This document shows, piece by piece, positions 45,881-55,079 of a DNA stretch of 64,000 nucleotides. Position numbers and translations under genes: made by a program. The stretch comes from Alloalcanivorax balearicus MACL04 (lineage in GTDB: Bacteria > Pseudomonadota > Gammaproteobacteria > Pseudomonadales > Alcanivoracaceae). The stretch covers positions 186,001 through 250,000 of the forward strand of contig NZ_ARXS01000002.1 in assembly GCF_025532145.1 (NCBI RefSeq). The letters are read 5' to 3'. Each line of letters starts with the position of its first letter. The first letter of the stretch is position 1. The notes beneath the pieces are model-generated. The model had not been told where the DNA came from. It did not search any database and saw nothing but the letters and a program-made list of their open reading frames with translations.

Positions 45881-47332
45881 ATGGAAGAGCGCGCGGCCAC
45901 CTTGCACAGCGTAACCGCAGCATCCCAATCCCGCCTCCACCACGAACCGGAACAGCGCCCGAAAGCCTACGTACTGGACACCAACGTCCTGATCCACGAT
46001 CCCAACTCTCTGATGAACTTCGAAGAGCACCGGGTGGTCATTCCGATGACCGTGCTGGAGGAACTGGATCGTCTGAAAACCGGGAAATCCCACACCGCCG
46101 CGGATTGCCGCGCCGCTATTCGTTTGATCGATCGGGTTATCGGCAAGGCGTCGCCGTCGGAAGTGGAAGCGGGGATTCCTATCCAACGGGGGGAGAATCA
46201 CCACCAGGGAACGCTGACCGTTCTGATGCCACAGAGCGGACTGACTCCGCCATGCCTTCCCGAACATCTGAACGACAACCGGATCATCAATGACGTGGTG
46301 GCCATGATCGCCGCCGATCCCGATCGCCATTACGTGCTGGTCACCAAGGATATCAACATGCGCCTGAAGGCGCGGGCCTGTGGTATCGACTCCGAGGATT
46401 ACCACAACGATCAGCTGGTTTCCGATATCCGCCAGCTCAACCAGGGCTATTTCATGCTGGAGGGATCGTTCTGGGACCGGGTCGACGCGGTGGAGACCGA
46501 ACAGCACGGTGCGGAAACCCTGCACCGTTTGTCGCACGGTTTGCTGGCTGGCGACATCCTTGGCGAGGAGGTGTATCCGAATCAGTTCATTCTTGATGAG
46601 CAGGGCTTCGTCGGCCGGATCATGTCGGTGGAGGCGGGCGTGGCGACCTTGCGCCACTATAGCGAGCAGACGTTGATGGACCAGCAGGCCTGGGGACTGA
46701 GACCGATGAACATACAGCAAGCGGTGGCGTTGCACCTGCTGCTGGATCCGGACGTTCATCTGGTGACGCTGACCGGCGCGGCCGGTTCCGGCAAAACCAT
46801 TCTGGCTCTGGCCGCCGCCATTGAAATGACGGTGGAGCAAAAACGCTTCAATAAAATCATCGCCACTCGTTCGACGCCGCCGCTGGCGGAAGAACACGGT
46901 TTTCTGCCCGGCACCGAGGAGGAAAAGATGGATCCGTGGCTGGGCGCGATCAATGACAATATCGAAGCGTTGCACCTGAACGATGAGAACCCCTCCGGCA
47001 GTATCCAGTACGTCAAGGAGAAGGCCAATATCCAGTTCAAGGCGATGAATTACATTCGTGGCCGCAGCTTCCAGAAATCGCTGATCCTGATCGATGAAAG
47101 CCAGAACCTGACGCCGCACCAGATGAAAGCGATCATCACCCGGGCCGGCGAAGGGTCGAAGGTGGTGTGCCTGGGGAACCTGGCGCAGATCGATACGCCG
47201 TATCTGTCGCCAACCAGTTCCGGTCTCACCTATATGACCGAGCGCTTCAAGCACTTCGTTCATGGCGGCTCGGTGCAGCTCAATGGCGTGCCGAGGTCGC
47301 TGCTGGCGGAGTACGCGGAAACCTGGTTGTAA
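45881..47332 (+). CDS. PIN-PhoH family ribonuclease/ATPase
   Basis: At 483 aa it joins an N-terminal PIN nuclease domain (about 27-175: AYVLDTNVLIHDP, then MTVLEELDRLKTG and ADPDRHYVLVTKDINMRLKA, holding the acidic metal ligands) to a C-terminal PhoH ATPase (about 270-480; Walker A GAAGSGKTILA, Walker B LILIDESQNLTPHQMK). Such PhoH2 proteins unwind and cut RNA. AAAGGGGAAACGC precedes the ATG. It is a second PhoH protein in this window, besides ybeZ, and is preceded by the TGTGA array. Confidence 0.93.
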   Translation: MEERAATLHSVTAASQSRLHHEPEQRPKAYVLDTNVLIHDPNSLMNFEEHRVVIPMTVLEELDRLKTGKSHTAADCRAAIRLIDRVIGKASPSEVEAGIPIQRGENHHQGTLTVLMPQSGLTPPCLPEHLNDNRIINDVVAMIAADPDRHYVLVTKDINMRLKARACGIDSEDYHNDQLVSDIRQLNQGYFMLEGSFWDRVDAVETEQHGAETLHRLSHGLLAGDILGEEVYPNQFILDEQGFVGRIMSVEAGVATLRHYSEQTLMDQQAWGLRPMNIQQAVALHLLLDPDVHLVTLTGAAGSGKTILALAAAIEMTVEQKRFNKIIATRSTPPLAEEHGFLPGTEEEKMDPWLGAINDNIEALHLNDENPSGSIQYVKEKANIQFKAMNYIRGRSFQKSLILIDESQNLTPHQMKAIITRAGEGSKVVCLGNLAQIDTPYLSPTSSGLTYMTERFKHFVHGGSVQLNGVPRSLLAEYAETWL

Positions 47333-47341
47333 ATGGAAAGA

Positions 47342-47369
47342 GTCGGACGTCTGACGTCGGACGTCCGAC
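47342..47369. terminator. Palindrome between convergent genes
   Basis: GTCGGACGT and ACGTCCGAC form a perfect 9-bp stem with a 10-nt loop, in the 42-bp gap between the PIN-PhoH stop and the next convergent gene. It is related in sequence to the GGACGC repeats at nadD. There is no U-tract. Confidence 0.45.
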
Positions 47370-47374
47370 CCTCC

Positions 47375-48385
47375 TCACTCCTGCAGCGCCTGACCGAGCA
47401 CCGACAAGCACGCTTCGCTCTGATAGAAATCCCCCAGCGCCAGTTCCGCCCAGGCGCTCAATACACCTTGTTCCTTCAGTACCTCGGCGCCACGCGCCAA
47501 CGCCGGCGCCAAGGTGTCGCGGCGCGCCGCCGTATCGGTGTGCATGGCCTGGGGCAGTGCGGGCAGACTCCATGACATCAAGCCCTCGATCGCCGCGCGA
47601 ATGCCTTCCATTACCAGCCGTCGGCTGTAGTCCAGCGCGGCGACATGATCGGACAACAAGACTCCCTGGCGCACCAGGCCCGGCAACGCGTCATCCGGCA
47701 CATCACGCAGTAACGCCGCCGGCTTCATCGGGGCGATACGGCCATAGGCATCGCGTGCCAGCTCGGCGATGCGATCGTTGCTCAACTCCCGATTCAACCA
47801 CTGTTCACCGGTCTTGAGCGTGGCACGAATATTCTGTCTCAGGTAGGAACGAATGGGCTCTTCCAATCCACCCATGGCCCGGCCCACGCTTTTGCGGCCC
47901 AGCTTCATCATGCTGCTGACGCCGGGCAGCTTGGCCAAAGCATTTTCTTCCAGCAGGAAGTTCTTGATGCCGGTATAGAGCATCTCGCTGACCATCTGAC
48001 TGATCAGCGGATGATTCAGCACCGCATGAATGGTCCGTTCACGCAGACTCCGCAGGCGCAGTAGTTGTTCCAGCAGGGCTTCGAACTGGTCTTCGTCGAG
48101 CAGCTCGCCGAAGGTCACCGGATCCTGGCGGGCGCTGTTCAACAGGGCGCGGGCCACCGATTCGATCACCGGCTGCAGCCCCTCGGCGGTGGCCACATGA
48201 GCAAGCCAGTCATCCACCACCTGACCGAGCACTTCGGCATCCACCAGAGCCCCCAGCGGTTGGTCCGCCAGTATCGTCACGCCCTGGTCCAGTAAGCCGT
48301 GCCAGTAATCCGGCTCACACAGACGTTGGCAGGCGTGTTCCACATGAGCTTGCTGCAAAGCTTCGGCCAGTTCTTTTCGCTTCAT
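47375..48385 (-). CDS. Conserved-looking helical protein of unknown function
   Basis: I do not recognise this 336-aa protein. It is rich in predicted helices and in Leu, Ala and Glu, with no signal peptide and no obvious membrane span. Notable stretches are ELLDEDQFEALLEQLLRLRS, HPLISQMVSEMLYTGIKNFL and SRRLVMEGIRAAIEGLMSWS. I chose the ATG at 48385 (MKRKELAEALQQAHVE). The frame runs further up to 48493 without an obvious initiation site. It converges on the PIN-PhoH gene and is divergent from ompW. Confidence 0.7.
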   Translation of the reverse strand: MKRKELAEALQQAHVEHACQRLCEPDYWHGLLDQGVTILADQPLGALVDAEVLGQVVDDWLAHVATAEGLQPVIESVARALLNSARQDPVTFGELLDEDQFEALLEQLLRLRSLRERTIHAVLNHPLISQMVSEMLYTGIKNFLLEENALAKLPGVSSMMKLGRKSVGRAMGGLEEPIRSYLRQNIRATLKTGEQWLNRELSNDRIAELARDAYGRIAPMKPAALLRDVPDDALPGLVRQGVLLSDHVAALDYSRRLVMEGIRAAIEGLMSWSLPALPQAMHTDTAARRDTLAPALARGAEVLKEQGVLSAWAELALGDFYQSEACLSVLGQALQE

Positions 48386-48446
48386 TGTTGTCGGTTCCGC
48401 TGTGTCCGTTTTGCTTGTTCCGCCGGCTACCGAATCCTTCTGGATC

Positions 48447-48460
48447 TTGATCCACGACAA
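48447..48460. promoter_or_regulatory. Weak FNR/ANR-like site upstream of ompW
   Basis: TTGATCCACGACAA matches 8 of the 10 fixed positions of TTGAT-N4-ATCAA. It is about 160 bp upstream of ompW, a gene family often controlled by oxygen regulators. Chance similarity is quite possible. Confidence 0.25.
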
Positions 48461-48618
48461 GAGACGGTGCCCGCCGGCCCGGTGTAATACCACGGAACCC
48501 TGGCGATGCCGAGGGTTCGTGTCCAGGCCCGCGCGGTCGGGACGGCACTATCGTTGGTGTGGAATCGTCGATGTGGAATCGTCGGTGCGGACATGATGAG
48601 CCAAGAAGGGAGCTAAAC

Positions 48619-49293
48619 ATGCAACTATGGGGACGTGGCGCCTTGGCGCTGGCGCTAATCGGCAGTGTGGGTCTGGCCCAGGGGTACGAGGCCGGAGATA
48701 TCTTGGTACGTGCCGGCGCGGCCACGGTGTCGCCCCGCGTGGACAGTGACGCTTTCTCGGTGGCGCCGTTGACCGGCGCCAAGGTGGATGTGAACAACGA
48801 TACCCAGTTCGGCTTCACGGTCGCCTACATGATCAACTCGCGTTTTGGTGTCGAACTGCTGGCGGCCACACCGTTCAAACATGATCTCTATGTGGAAGGC
48901 GCGGGGCTGGGCCGTACCGATATCGGCGATACCAAACATCTGCCGCCGACCCTGATGGCGCAGTATTACCTGCCGGAACTGGGGCCGGTACGTCCCTATG
49001 TGGGGCTCGGCGTCAACTATACCTACTTCTTTGACGAGAACATTCACGATGGTGTGGTCAGTCCGCTGATCGGTGGCGCCAACGCCGATGTGTCGCTGTC
49101 CAACTCGGTGGGCTGGGCCGCTCAGGTAGGGGTGGATCTGGCCATGGGTGACACCTGGTTCGTCAACCTCTCCGCCTGGCGGGTGGATATCGATACCGAG
49201 GCGCGCCTCAAAGTGAACGGTTCCACCGTGGATAAAATCGATGTGGAACTGGATCCGTTGGTGTGGATGGTCGGTATCGGCCGGGCATTCTGA
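48619..49293 (+). CDS. ompW: OmpW family outer-membrane protein
   Basis: This 224-aa eight-stranded barrel has a signal peptide (ALALALIGSVGLAQG), YEAGDILVRAGAATVSPR, the family segment LPPTLMAQYYLPELGPVRPYVGLGVNYTYFF and the terminal PLVWMVGIGRAF with C-terminal Phe. OmpW proteins form narrow hydrophobic channels, and in oil degraders they are often linked to hydrophobic substrate uptake. AAGGGAGCTAAAC precedes the ATG at 48619. A hairpin terminator follows. Confidence 0.94.
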   Translation: MQLWGRGALALALIGSVGLAQGYEAGDILVRAGAATVSPRVDSDAFSVAPLTGAKVDVNNDTQFGFTVAYMINSRFGVELLAATPFKHDLYVEGAGLGRTDIGDTKHLPPTLMAQYYLPELGPVRPYVGLGVNYTYFFDENIHDGVVSPLIGGANADVSLSNSVGWAAQVGVDLAMGDTWFVNLSAWRVDIDTEARLKVNGSTVDKIDVELDPLVWMVGIGRAF

Positions 49294-49322
49294 ATCCCGC
49301 CTATCTTGCCGGGGTATGCTAT

Positions 49323-49346
49323 GCCGGGGCGCTCAGCCCCGGCTTT
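49323..49346 (+). terminator. Intrinsic-type terminator after ompW
   Basis: GCCGGGGC and GCCCCGGC pair with a 5-nt loop, followed by TTT. It lies 30 bases beyond the ompW stop and just before the convergent glpE-like stop. Confidence 0.6.
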
Positions 49347-49353
49347 GCCGTTG

Positions 49354-49674
49354 TCAGCTTTCTTCCTCGACCCGATCCGGGTAAGCCTGGCGCCAGTGCT
49401 CGAAGCCGCCGTCCAGACTCACCGCCCGGGTGAAGCCTTTTTCCGTCAGAAAGTCACAGGCCGACTGGCTGGAATGGCCGTGGTAACAATAGACCACCAA
49501 GGCCTGGTCGCGGGACGTGGTGGCCAGAAAATCGTCCAAGCTGGCCTGGGTCAGTGGCATGGCGCCGGGAATACGCGCCATGGCATGGCTGCCCGGGTCC
49601 CGCACATCAATGAACAACGCTTCTCCGCTGTCCAGAGTTTCCCGGCCTTGTTCCGGTGAGATTCGCTGGGCCAT
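49354..49674 (-). CDS. glpE: GlpE-type thiosulfate sulfurtransferase (rhodanese)
   Basis: This 106-aa single-domain rhodanese has FIDVRDPGSHAMARIPGA and the active loop CYHGHSSQ with C63, the GlpE form of the loop. It moves sulfane sulfur from thiosulfate to cyanide or thioredoxin-like acceptors in the cytosol. GAGGAAGGCGTC precedes the ATG. It is 69 bp downstream of the helicase gene on the same strand. Confidence 0.9.
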   Translation of the reverse strand: MAQRISPEQGRETLDSGEALFIDVRDPGSHAMARIPGAMPLTQASLDDFLATTSRDQALVVYCYHGHSSQSACDFLTEKGFTRAVSLDGGFEHWRQAYPDRVEEES

Positions 49675-49743
49675 GACGCCTTCCTCGTTGAGTTGCGTTG
49701 AGTTGAGCTGCGTTTGCTGGTCTTTCCGCTTACCAGGAATGTT

Positions 49744-50976
49744 TCAGGCCTGACGCCGGTCTTCCAGTAGCGGTGCCGGCGGATGCTCGCAGGGCAGTTT
49801 CATGCCGATGGCTTCTTCCAGCTGCGGCAGCAGGAAGGCATCGTCCTCGCAGGCGAAACTGATCGACACGCCGCTGGCTCCGGCGCGGCCGGTACGGCCG
49901 ATGCGATGGACGTAGTCCTCGGGATCTTCCGGCAGATTGAAGTTCACCACATGGGAGACACCGTCGATGTGGATGCCCCGCCCGGCCACGTCGGTGGCGA
50001 TCAATACCCGAAGGTCGCCGGCGCGGAAGCGCTCCAGGGTCTTCATGCGCTGATTCTGCGGCACGTCACCGGAAATCAGCGACACTTTCAGGCCCTTTTT
50101 CACCAGCCGGTCGTTGAGCCGACGGGTAATGTCCCGGCGGTTGGCGAACACGATCACCTTTTCCATGTTTTCACTGATGATCAGGTTATACAGCAGATTG
50201 AATTTGTCTTCCGTAGCGGTGATATAGACCTTTTGCTCCACGGTCTCCGTGGTCACCTGGGCCGGCTCGATTTCCACCGTCACCGGGTCCTCGGTCCAGC
50301 GCTGGGCCAGCGCCATGACGTCCTCATTGAAGGTGGCGGAAAACAGCAGGGTTTGCCGGTGGCGGTTTGACGGCGTCATCCGCACGATGCGTTTGACGTC
50401 CGGAATGAAGCCCATGTCCAACATCCGGTCGGCTTCGTCCAGGACCAGTGATTCCACCCGGTCCAGCCACAGGTCGCGGCGTTTGGCGAAATCCAGCAGG
50501 CGGCCGGGGGTGGCCACAAGGATGTCGATCAGACGGGTTTGCAGGCGCTCCTGCTGACGGTTGAAGTTCATGCCGCCAACCACACTCATCACCTGCAGGT
50601 CGGTATAGCGGGCCAGTTGCAGCGCATCTTTTTCGATCTGCATCGCCAGTTCCCGCGTCGGCGCGACGATCAGAGCGCGCGGTTCACCGGCGTAGCGGGG
50701 CACCGTCAGAGGGTGACGCAACAAGTCGTTGATGACCGTGATCAGGAACGCGGCGGTTTTGCCGGTGCCGGTCTGGGCTCGCCCGATGGCATCCGCGCCG
50801 GCCAGAGTGTGGCGCAGGACCTCCGCCTGGATCGGCGTGCAATACTGGAAGCCTGTTTCGGCAATGCCGCGCATCAAAGGCAGTTCCAGATCGAAGTCAT
50901 GAAAACGGACCTCGCCCTCTTTCTCCGGTACCTGGAACTGGTCCAGATCCCAATCGCTTGTTTTGTCTTGTCGCAT
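49744..50976 (-). CDS. rhlB: DEAD-box RNA helicase, RhlB-like
   Basis: This 410-aa helicase has the Q-motif region [12 protein letters not shown], motif [13 protein letters not shown], Ia [32 protein letters not shown], and [13 protein letters not shown] short N-terminal extension (to about 30) and a short tail make it closest to RhlB-type helicases. In E. coli RhlB joins the RNase E degradosome. The ATG at 50976 is preferred over the adjacent GTG. Confidence 0.88.
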   Translation of the reverse strand: MRQDKTSDWDLDQFQVPEKEGEVRFHDFDLELPLMRGIAETGFQYCTPIQAEVLRHTLAGADAIGRAQTGTGKTAAFLITVINDLLRHPLTVPRYAGEPRALIVAPTRELAMQIEKDALQLARYTDLQVMSVVGGMNFNRQQERLQTRLIDILVATPGRLLDFAKRRDLWLDRVESLVLDEADRMLDMGFIPDVKRIVRMTPSNRHRQTLLFSATFNEDVMALAQRWTEDPVTVEIEPAQVTTETVEQKVYITATEDKFNLLYNLIISENMEKVIVFANRRDITRRLNDRLVKKGLKVSLISGDVPQNQRMKTLERFRAGDLRVLIATDVAGRGIHIDGVSHVVNFNLPEDPEDYVHRIGRTGRAGASGVSISFACEDDAFLLPQLEEAIGMKLPCEHPPAPLLEDRRQA

Positions 50977-51111
50977 CACGTTGCTCGGATTGCTCTCGCC
51001 GTCGGGTGGAAAGCACGGGCCATCACGGAATAAATGGCCGGATCAGGGAAACGTCGGCCTGTGCCCATGCAGTCATTCATAGTAGTGAAAGGGCCCCCCG
51101 GGGAACAATCG

Positions 51112-51693
51112 TCAGTGGAATACCAGCAGGCGATTGTTGGCGGGCATAGCGTGGTCAGCCAATAAAACACGTCCGTGGCGTGCAAACAAGGCCACTACCC
51201 ACTCCTGGTCGCGAATTCCCATGCTCAGGGACTGGCTCTTGAGGTGCAGATCGAAGCGGCGGTTGCCATCGCCGGTGTAATGTCCCTGGTAATTGAACGG
51301 GCCATAAATGTAGGCACGGGCTTGTGGGGTCAGGTGCTCGCAGAGGTGTTGCACGCACCGCTCCACCAGCGGTCGGGACAGGATGTGGAAGGTGTTGGCG
51401 GTGTAGACATGACGGAAACGATGCTCCGGCCAGCGGCCTTGTACCCGCAGCATGGTGGCCGCTTGCAGGGAGGGGGAGGGATGAGCCTCCAGCCAGCGGT
51501 TCAGGCCGGTCATGTTCTCCGGCTGCTCACTGGGGTACCAGCGAACATCCGGGAACCGGGGCGCCATCCAGATGGCGTGCTGACCGGTGCCGGAGCCGAT
51601 CTCCAGCAGGTCGCCGTGATCCAGATAGCGGGCCAGCACCTCGGCGATGGGCCCCTTGTTGTTCTCGGCGGCTTGGGAAAACGGTCTTTGCAT
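51112..51693 (-). CDS. DUF938 family SAM-dependent methyltransferase-like protein
   Basis: At 193 aa it matches DUF938: MQRPFSQAAENNKGPIAEVL, the SAM loop LLEIGSGTGQHAIWMA, WYPSEQPENM, YTANTFHILSRPLVE and YGPFNYQGHYT. The family fold is a class I methyltransferase, but no reaction is established. It lies between the helicase and the SDR gene, on the same strand. Confidence 0.88.
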   Translation of the reverse strand: MQRPFSQAAENNKGPIAEVLARYLDHGDLLEIGSGTGQHAIWMAPRFPDVRWYPSEQPENMTGLNRWLEAHPSPSLQAATMLRVQGRWPEHRFRHVYTANTFHILSRPLVERCVQHLCEHLTPQARAYIYGPFNYQGHYTGDGNRRFDLHLKSQSLSMGIRDQEWVVALFARHGRVLLADHAMPANNRLLVFH

Positions 51694-51758
51694 AGGGTGT
51701 CCGGTCGTGGTGGGATCGTCCCCGTCTTCGGGCTGTCGCCGCCACGACCGGTGCGGCG

Positions 51759-52595
51759 CTAGCGCCGCATCAGTTTCTGGCCGGCCACCATCAGACGCTG
51801 GTAGCTGGTCGGCAGCAGCCGCTGCATGCCGTCGATGGCCAGGGCGTCGGAGCCGATCAGTACTCGACGTTTATTGGCCCGCACGCCCTTGAGGATGGTC
51901 CGGGCCGCTTCCTCGGGGGTGGTGCGGAACAGTTTCTCGAAATCCCGGCGGGCCTTGTCGGCATCGGTGCCGGTGATTTTTTCCATGCCGCTGCCCATAC
52001 GGGCATTACGGGCGATATTGGTCTTGATGCCGCCGGGATGCACGGTGGTGCAGGAAACCCCGCCGTTCTCGATCTCCAGTTCCTGGCGCAGGGATTCGGT
52101 GAAGCCCCGAACCGCGAACTTGGCGGCGTTGTAGGCGGACTGGGTCGGTACGCCAATCAGCCCGAAGACACTGGAGACGTTGACGATGTGCCCTTCGCCC
52201 GCGGCTTTCAGGTGCGGCAGGAAGGCCTTGGTGCCATACACCACGCCCCAGAAATTGATGCCCATGAGCCACTCGAAATCCTCGTAGCTCATCTCTTCCA
52301 CGGACGCGCCCAGAGCGACGCCCGCATTATTGATGACCAGATGGGCGGCGTCAAAGTGGGCCATCACTTCGTCGGCGAAGGTATAAACCGCGTTCCGGTC
52401 AGCGACGTCGAACACCTTGGATATGACTCGTTCCGAATCCAGGCCAAGTGCTTCGACGGTCTCCCGCAGGCCTGCCTCGTTAACGTCGGAGAGTGCCAGT
52501 TTGGCGCCCTGGGCAGCCAGTTGTCCGGCCAATGCGCGACCGATGCCGGAGCCGGCGCCGGTGATCACCGCGACCTTGTCCTTGAAACTTTTCAT
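51759..52595 (-). CDS. Short-chain dehydrogenase/reductase
   Basis: This 278-aa SDR has the cofactor loop TGAGSGIGRALA, VINNAGVALG, and the catalytic Ser-Tyr-Lys in NVSSVFGLIGVPTQSAYNAAKF (about S142, Y155, K159). GGIKTNIARNARMG and the C-terminal extension resemble the acyl/lipid-linked SDRs found in hydrocarbon degraders. I take the ATG at 52595 (MKSFKDKVAVITG). Its substrate is unknown. Confidence 0.92.
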   Translation of the reverse strand: MKSFKDKVAVITGAGSGIGRALAGQLAAQGAKLALSDVNEAGLRETVEALGLDSERVISKVFDVADRNAVYTFADEVMAHFDAAHLVINNAGVALGASVEEMSYEDFEWLMGINFWGVVYGTKAFLPHLKAAGEGHIVNVSSVFGLIGVPTQSAYNAAKFAVRGFTESLRQELEIENGGVSCTTVHPGGIKTNIARNARMGSGMEKITGTDADKARRDFEKLFRTTPEEAARTILKGVRANKRRVLIGSDALAIDGMQRLLPTSYQRLMVAGQKLMRR

Positions 52596-52975
52596 GTTGG
52601 AAATTCCCATGACTACGTGGAGCGGAGTGTACCGGCATCGATCATGCATAACGGGCCAATTGCCAACGGGGGACTGGCTCCGCCGCCAGCGGCGGTGGGC
52701 CCTGATGTCGATCAGCGGGAGTTGGGTCGGGCGTTGATCGCGTGGCCGAATATGACAGGTGGATTTTGGAATTGTTGCGCTTTTGTCAAAGTGTCGCCGC
52801 GGTCGACGTTTTGCGATGGAATTTCCGCTAACAATGCACCTCAATGGTAAAAATAGCGGCTCAAGTGCAAGTAAATGAGTATCCCGCGTCGCATTTGGAG
52901 CGAAGAACGCTAGAGGATAAATTGTAACCAGTGTTAACCTTCGCTTTTCGTACGATATAGAAGAAGCCGATCTAC
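52596..52975. other. Divergent intergenic region, SDR and sialidase-like genes
   Basis: It is 380 bp and AT-richer in its right half (around 52840-52960). It must contain promoters for both divergent genes, but I cannot name a convincing -35/-10 pair. No gene, repeat or RNA is seen. Confidence 0.5.
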
Positions 52976-54256
52976 ATGGCCTTGAACAAATGGATGCATT
53001 GGGGGATGGGCGCCTTGTTGGTGGTGGCTTTCCTGGTGGGTTTGCCGGGGCATGCGCTGCAATCCGATCCTCCTTTTATAGCCGAACACGTTCCCTCTCA
53101 TGATGTGGTCGATGGGCAGTGGCAGATGCGTTTCGCCTCCGATGCGGAAACCGCTCTGGTCCACGCTGCTTCCATGGTGGAGCTGCCGGATGGCCGTCTG
53201 CGCGCCTTCTGGTTCGCCGGCAGCCGGGAGGGGGCGCAGGATGTGGGTATCCACTCCTCCGTTTTCGATCCCGGCGCTGGTGTCTGGAGTGAAGAAACCA
53301 CCGTGGTCAGCCGGGATCAGATCAGCCGGGGCTGGGGCCGCCATGTGCGCAAGTTGGGCAATGCGGTGCCGGTCCTCGACGATAATGGCCGCATGCGCTT
53401 GTTCGTGGTGGCGGTGAGCTTCGGCGGCTGGGCCGCCAGCCGTATGGTGGTGCTGGAATCCTGGGATCAGGGCGCGTCCTGGAAATTTGACCGGGCCTTG
53501 ACCACTTCACCCTTCCTCAACATCAGCACGCTGGTGAAGACGCCGCCGTTGCGGTTCGCCGATGGTTCGGTGGGGCTGCCGGTTTACCATGAGATGATCG
53601 GCAAATTCGGTGAAATGCTGCGTCTGGATGAGGATAACCGGATTCGGGACAAGTCCCGCATCGGCCATGGCCGCAAGGCGATTCAGCCATTGGTGCTGGT
53701 GGACAGTCCGCACCGGGCCACCGCTTTCCTCCGCAACGAGAGCGACGACCACCCGGGCATGCTCTACCGCAGTGATACATATGACGGCGGCGTCGAATGG
53801 ACGCCACTGGTTTCCTCGGGATTACCCAACCCCAGCGCCGCCGTTGGCGGGGTGGCGTTGAGCGAAGGGCACTGGTTGCTGGTGGCCAACTGTAATTCGG
53901 TGGAACGGGATGATCTGTGCATGCGCGAAACCCGGGACAGCGGCCGTACTTGGACCGATCGCATCTACTTTCACAACCGCGCTTCCTGGCGCGGCGGCGA
54001 CCTGGAAGAAAACCGTTTCCTCAATATGATCGGCGAGGAACTGGAAGGCACTTTCGGCGTTATCCGCAATCAGCCCTACCTGCAACGGGTGGAACACAAC
54101 AAGTGTTTCCCGCGTGGCTGCGAATTCCAGTACGACTACCCCTACGTCATTCAAGCCAGTAACGGAGATCTCCACGTGCTCTATACCTGGAATAAATCCG
54201 CCATTCGCCATGCCTGGTTGCCGGCCAGGCAGCCGGACAAAGGGGGGAGAGGGTGA
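52976..54256 (+). CDS. Exported BNR/sialidase-like protein
   Basis: At 426 aa it has an N-terminal signal or anchor (about 8-28) and a six-bladed-propeller sequence with three Asp-box motifs (S/TxDxGxxW): SWDQGASW, TYDGGVEW and TRDSGRTW. RAFWFAGSREGAQDVGI and RKLGNAVPVLDDNGRM are marks of the PF13088-type exo-alpha-sialidase-like group. A glycan-cleaving or glycan-binding role outside the inner membrane is likely, but sialic acid as substrate is not shown. The stop overlaps the start of the next gene by one base. Confidence 0.82.
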   Translation: MALNKWMHWGMGALLVVAFLVGLPGHALQSDPPFIAEHVPSHDVVDGQWQMRFASDAETALVHAASMVELPDGRLRAFWFAGSREGAQDVGIHSSVFDPGAGVWSEETTVVSRDQISRGWGRHVRKLGNAVPVLDDNGRMRLFVVAVSFGGWAASRMVVLESWDQGASWKFDRALTTSPFLNISTLVKTPPLRFADGSVGLPVYHEMIGKFGEMLRLDEDNRIRDKSRIGHGRKAIQPLVLVDSPHRATAFLRNESDDHPGMLYRSDTYDGGVEWTPLVSSGLPNPSAAVGGVALSEGHWLLVANCNSVERDDLCMRETRDSGRTWTDRIYFHNRASWRGGDLEENRFLNMIGEELEGTFGVIRNQPYLQRVEHNKCFPRGCEFQYDYPYVIQASNGDLHVLYTWNKSAIRHAWLPARQPDKGGRG

Positions 54257-54885
54257 TGCTGGTGTCCGTGGTGGTTTGTGCTTTTATTCTGGTGGCGGTG
54301 TCGCTGCGCCTGTCCAGCCACTGGCCGGTGCGCCGCCGTGCGCTGGTGGCGATGACGGTACTGGTGTTGGCGCTACTGCCGTTTCCGTATGGCTTGGCGC
54401 CCTGGGTACTCAGTTACCTGGGGGACTTCAGTCTGACCTCCGGCATGCTGGCGCTGCTGGCCATCCTGCATCGTCTGCGCGGCCATCAGTTCCTCTCCAT
54501 GGGACAGACCCGCATGGCCTGCCTGCTGCTGGTGTTTCTGGCTCTGTGGTTCTATCCAATGAGTCTGGGTTCCAGCTACGAGGACCCGTACGCCTGGGGT
54601 TTCGGCGATCTCATATTCAGCTGCATGCTGCTGCTATTGGGTGTGGTGGCCTGGCTGAGCCGCGCCTATGCCAGTTGCATCATTCTGGTGGTGGCGCAAC
54701 TGTCCTACGCCTGGCGGCTGCTGCCGTCCGATAACCTCTGGGACTATCTGATCGACCCCTGGCTGGTGTTCTGGGCCAGCGGCTGGCTGATCCGTGATCG
54801 CCTGCTGGCGCGCCGGGCCCGTCAGCGTCTGGCGGTGAGTCAGCCGGAGGCGGCATCGGCCGCGCCGGTCCGTACCGAATCCTGA
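54256..54885 (+). CDS. Polytopic membrane protein of unknown function, coupled to the sialidase-like gene
   Basis: This 209-aa protein has about six hydrophobic segments (VSVVVCAFILVAVSL, LVAMTVLVLALLPF, SGMLALLAIL, ACLLLVFLALWFY, LIFSCMLLLLGVVAWL, IILVVAQLSYAW) and a positively charged tail. I recognise no family. The ATG at 54256 shares its A with the TGA of the sialidase-like gene, and GGGGGGAGAGGG lies just before it. The two proteins probably work together. Confidence 0.75.
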   Translation: MLVSVVVCAFILVAVSLRLSSHWPVRRRALVAMTVLVLALLPFPYGLAPWVLSYLGDFSLTSGMLALLAILHRLRGHQFLSMGQTRMACLLLVFLALWFYPMSLGSSYEDPYAWGFGDLIFSCMLLLLGVVAWLSRAYASCIILVVAQLSYAWRLLPSDNLWDYLIDPWLVFWASGWLIRDRLLARRARQRLAVSQPEAASAAPVRTES

Positions 54886-54925
54886 GTAGAGCAGCGGGTA
54901 CAAGCAGGCGAACAGGCACGCTCCC

Positions 54926-55012
54926 ACGAAGCCGCTGTAGGAGCTTGCCTGCAAGCGAATATCCCGAAGGCCTGAGAGGCCCCCATTCGCTTGCAGGCAA
55001 GCTCCTACAGTC
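54926..55012. repeat. REP-like inverted repeat, copy 4
   Basis: The arms have the variant GTAGGAGCTTGCCTGCAAGC facing its complement, and the compensating change (CTCCTAC) is present in the other arm, so pairing is kept. It lies between convergent genes. Confidence 0.85.
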
Positions 55013-55024
55013 CACTGTCCCCAG

Positions 55025-55079
55025 GCCTGCAAGAGGGCCAAGGGTTTGGCGTGCCGGCGTGTGGCGCGCCAGCCTGCCG
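55025..55079. repeat. GCGTGTTGCGTG-family repeat, copy C
   Basis: GCAAGAGGGCCAAGGGTTTG then GCGTGCCGGCGTGTGGCGCG. It follows REP copy 4 directly and ends next to the stop of the symporter gene. The same REP-plus-this-unit order occurs at 61591-61738. Confidence 0.6.

Noticed and set aside
45662-47263. 533-aa open frame on the minus strand
   Set aside because: It is antisense to the PIN-PhoH gene, whose domains are clear. It also runs through the TGTGA array.
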